A DNA stretch of 64,000 bases, taken from positions 1-64,000 of the forward strand of contig NZ_BDAE01000008.1 in the NCBI RefSeq assembly GCF_002091675.1, read 5' to 3'. A program made the position numbers and the translations under genes. The first letter of the stretch is position 1; each line of letters begins with the position of its first letter. Shown in pieces: positions 62,912-64,000 of the stretch. The DNA comes from Pseudomonas luteola NBRC 103146. Lineage in GTDB: Bacteria; Pseudomonadota; Gammaproteobacteria; Pseudomonadales; Pseudomonadaceae. The notes under the pieces were generated by a model, which worked only from the letters and a program-made list of their open reading frames with translations, was not told the DNA's origin and ran no database searches.

Positions 62912-63361
62912 TCAGCAAGGCCAGCGGCGCATCAGTTCATCACGTAAATTAACGCTGTCGACCTCCTGAAGCTCAATTGATGAATTCAACTGAGGGGGTC
63001 CTGGCCAGGCACTATCACTGAACTCCCGGTCAGCCCAAGTACGGGGACTGTTGTAACGAGGTATTACATGAAAATGGACGTCTGGATCGACCATCATCAA
63101 CATTAGATAGTTCAGTTTGTCGTAGTTGAAGATAGTTTTTAAAGTACTTTCAATATCGACAGTAACGGCCTTGAGCTCTGCAAATGCTGCCGGACTCAAC
63201 TCGGCAAATGCCGTCACCCGCTCCTTGGCAATCAATACCAGAGAGCCCAACGTTACCTGCTGGGGTCGCAACAGCACCGCCCAATAGCGGTAATCGCGAA
63301 TCACGGTATCGGGAGCGCCAAACTTCTTCATGGTGGCGCTCAACGCATCAGTCGATTCCAT
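62912..63361 (-). CDS. HIT-family protein
   Basis: A 149-residue histidine-triad protein. It has VLLRPQQVTLGSLVLIAKER at the N-terminal strand and the HIT signature PDVHFHVIPRY, giving His-x-His with the third position Ile instead of the usual His-x-His-x-His. HIT proteins hydrolyse nucleotide phosphoramidates or dinucleotides. It opens the cluster, 43 bp before the acyl-AMP ligase, so a link to acyl-adenylate turnover is attractive but unproven. An ATG six codons upstream (63379) is the alternative start. Confidence 0.8.
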   Translation of the reverse strand: MESTDALSATMKKFGAPDTVIRDYRYWAVLLRPQQVTLGSLVLIAKERVTAFAELSPAAFAELKAVTVDIESTLKTIFNYDKLNYLMLMMVDPDVHFHVIPRYNSPRTWADREFSDSAWPGPPQLNSSIELQEVDSVNLRDELMRRWPC

Positions 63362-63587
63362 CCAGGCCCCATTGATCATCGTATGATTAGGTTCGGCTAC
63401 GGAAGTTAAATGTTTATGCGCTGCTTTGAAAGCCTATTCGAATCACCAATGCTTGTTATTTTTTGAAACATCCGTAAACCATAAGCGCATAATCGTGCCG
63501 TGGGAAGAAGTAATGCGTGTATGTAAGGAAGCATGTTTCTAGTGCAACGCGAAGCATTGTTCAGCTAACCAAGCCAAAGGCCTTCAT

Positions 63588-64000
63588 GTGGACCAACTTA
63601 CTTCCGGGATCAAAGGAACAATCGAAGTCAGACCGGTTGTCAGCAAGACGGATATGGCGATCTTTATCGGTTTCCCGGGCCGCCTCTACAAGAGCGACCC
63701 GAATTGGGTCGAACCTTTGCATTTCGAGCGCCACGAGCACCTCTCCCGAAAAAATCCCGTATTCGAACATTTGAAATGGCGGGCCTGGATCGCCTGGTCA
63801 GGCCACGAGCCGGTAGGACGTATCACAGCGCAGGTGGATACGCTCCATCGAGAGCGTCATGGTCAGGACACCGGTCACTTCGGCATGCTTGAAGCCATTG
63901 ATAATCCGACCGTCTTTCAGGCACTGATCGATACGGCTGAAGCCTGGCTGCTCGAGCAAGGCGCTCGTCGTATTACAGGCCCCTTCAGCCTGACCATCAA
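63588..64000 (+). CDS. Bacterial ceramide synthase-like GNAT acyltransferase (partial)
   Basis: At least 137 residues, cut by the window edge. It starts with GTG at 63588 (AAAGG seven bases upstream; the frame has no other start after a TAG at 63540). The N-terminal part has FIGFPGRLYKSDPNWVEPL, ERHEHLSRKNPVFEHLKWR, GHEPVGRITAQVDTLH and GHFGMLEAIDNPTVFQ, as in the GNAT-fold family that contains Caulobacter bCerS (CCNA_01212). Divergent from the ligase-CerR-ACP-SPT genes; it would N-acylate 3-ketosphinganine. Confidence 0.78.
   Translation, partial: MDQLTSGIKGTIEVRPVVSKTDMAIFIGFPGRLYKSDPNWVEPLHFERHEHLSRKNPVFEHLKWRAWIAWSGHEPVGRITAQVDTLHRERHGQDTGHFGMLEAIDNPTVFQALIDTAEAWLLEQGARRITGPFSLTI

Noticed and set aside
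63047-63060. GTTGTAAC core resembling E. coli Ter
   Set aside because: Only the 8-base core matches, the flanks differ, and it lies inside the HIT coding sequence. The Ter sequence for this Tus homologue is unknown.
1-64000. CRISPR arrays, rRNA, tRNA, complete insertion sequences, prophage genes
   Set aside because: None was seen on either strand when reading the window; a dedicated RNA and repeat scan would be needed to exclude degenerate copies.

Overview
The window reads as chromosome-like DNA of a Gram-negative gammaproteobacterium, most like Pseudomonas or a close relative. The reasons are moderate-to-high GC coding DNA, an uronate dehydrogenase/lactonase/TRAP catabolic block of the Pseudomonas syringae type, a LuxR-RsaM-LuxI quorum-sensing locus, and several pseudomonad-style regulators and efflux genes. 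Genus and species cannot be fixed from the sequence alone. No rRNA, tRNA, complete insertion sequence, prophage or CRISPR array was found.

Region by region. 0-5 kb: a GlxA-type AraC regulator divergent from two short-chain dehydrogenases and an MFS exporter, then a GNAT gene broken by a frameshift. 4.7-13 kb: a double-Cache chemoreceptor, a tripartite EmrAB/OprM-like efflux operon divergent from an IclR regulator with a clear palindromic operator, and an exported alpha/beta hydrolase with an Asp nucleophile. 13-17 kb: a CtaG-like/DUF2243 membrane pair, an SH3b protein, an AEC-type carrier and an RcnB-like periplasmic protein.

17-33 kb: a rhizobial-type (Rhc) type III secretion system in two minus-strand blocks. 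Block one is sctC1, a small protein, then sctI-J-K-L-N-O-Q-R-S-T-U, the same order as nolB-rhcJ-nolU-nolV-rhcN-y4yJ-rhcQRSTU. Block two is a small needle-like gene, sctD, an unknown gene, sctY, sctV, sctC2 and a lipoprotein gene. The secretin is split in two. Its membrane half and two neighbours look like Tad-pilus CpaC, CpaD and TadD. SctU lacks the NPTH self-cleavage motif, and SctQ has a strong internal start for a short C-terminal product. No regulator, translocator or effector gene is recognised nearby. Directly upstream of block two, across an AT-rich gap, lies a homologue of the replication-terminator protein Tus.

35-51 kb: an alpha/beta hydrolase with a membrane tail; an SDR divergent from an AraC regulator; a hexuronate operon (udh, lactonase, dctP-dctQ-dctM) with a hairpin that hides the dctQ ribosome binding site; a two-PAS hybrid histidine kinase; prolyl iminopeptidase; an exported family 3 glycosidase; a Gfo/Idh/MocA oxidoreductase; and a P-loop kinase. 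Together these suit an organism living on plant material.

51.8-54.5 kb: luxR (minus), rsaM (plus) and luxI (plus) with two near-palindromic lux boxes, then a truncated Arc-like reading frame. 54.5-56.8 kb: terC-like, xthA-like and GNAT genes.

56.8-64 kb: a gene set for bacterial sphingolipid synthesis. It holds a fatty acyl-AMP ligase, an NAD-dependent epimerase/reductase (CerR-like), a dedicated acyl carrier protein, serine palmitoyltransferase, an ABC exporter and a HIT protein on the minus strand, with a divergent GNAT-fold ceramide synthase (bCerS-like) running off the right edge. With the Rhc secretion system, this is the most notable content of the window.
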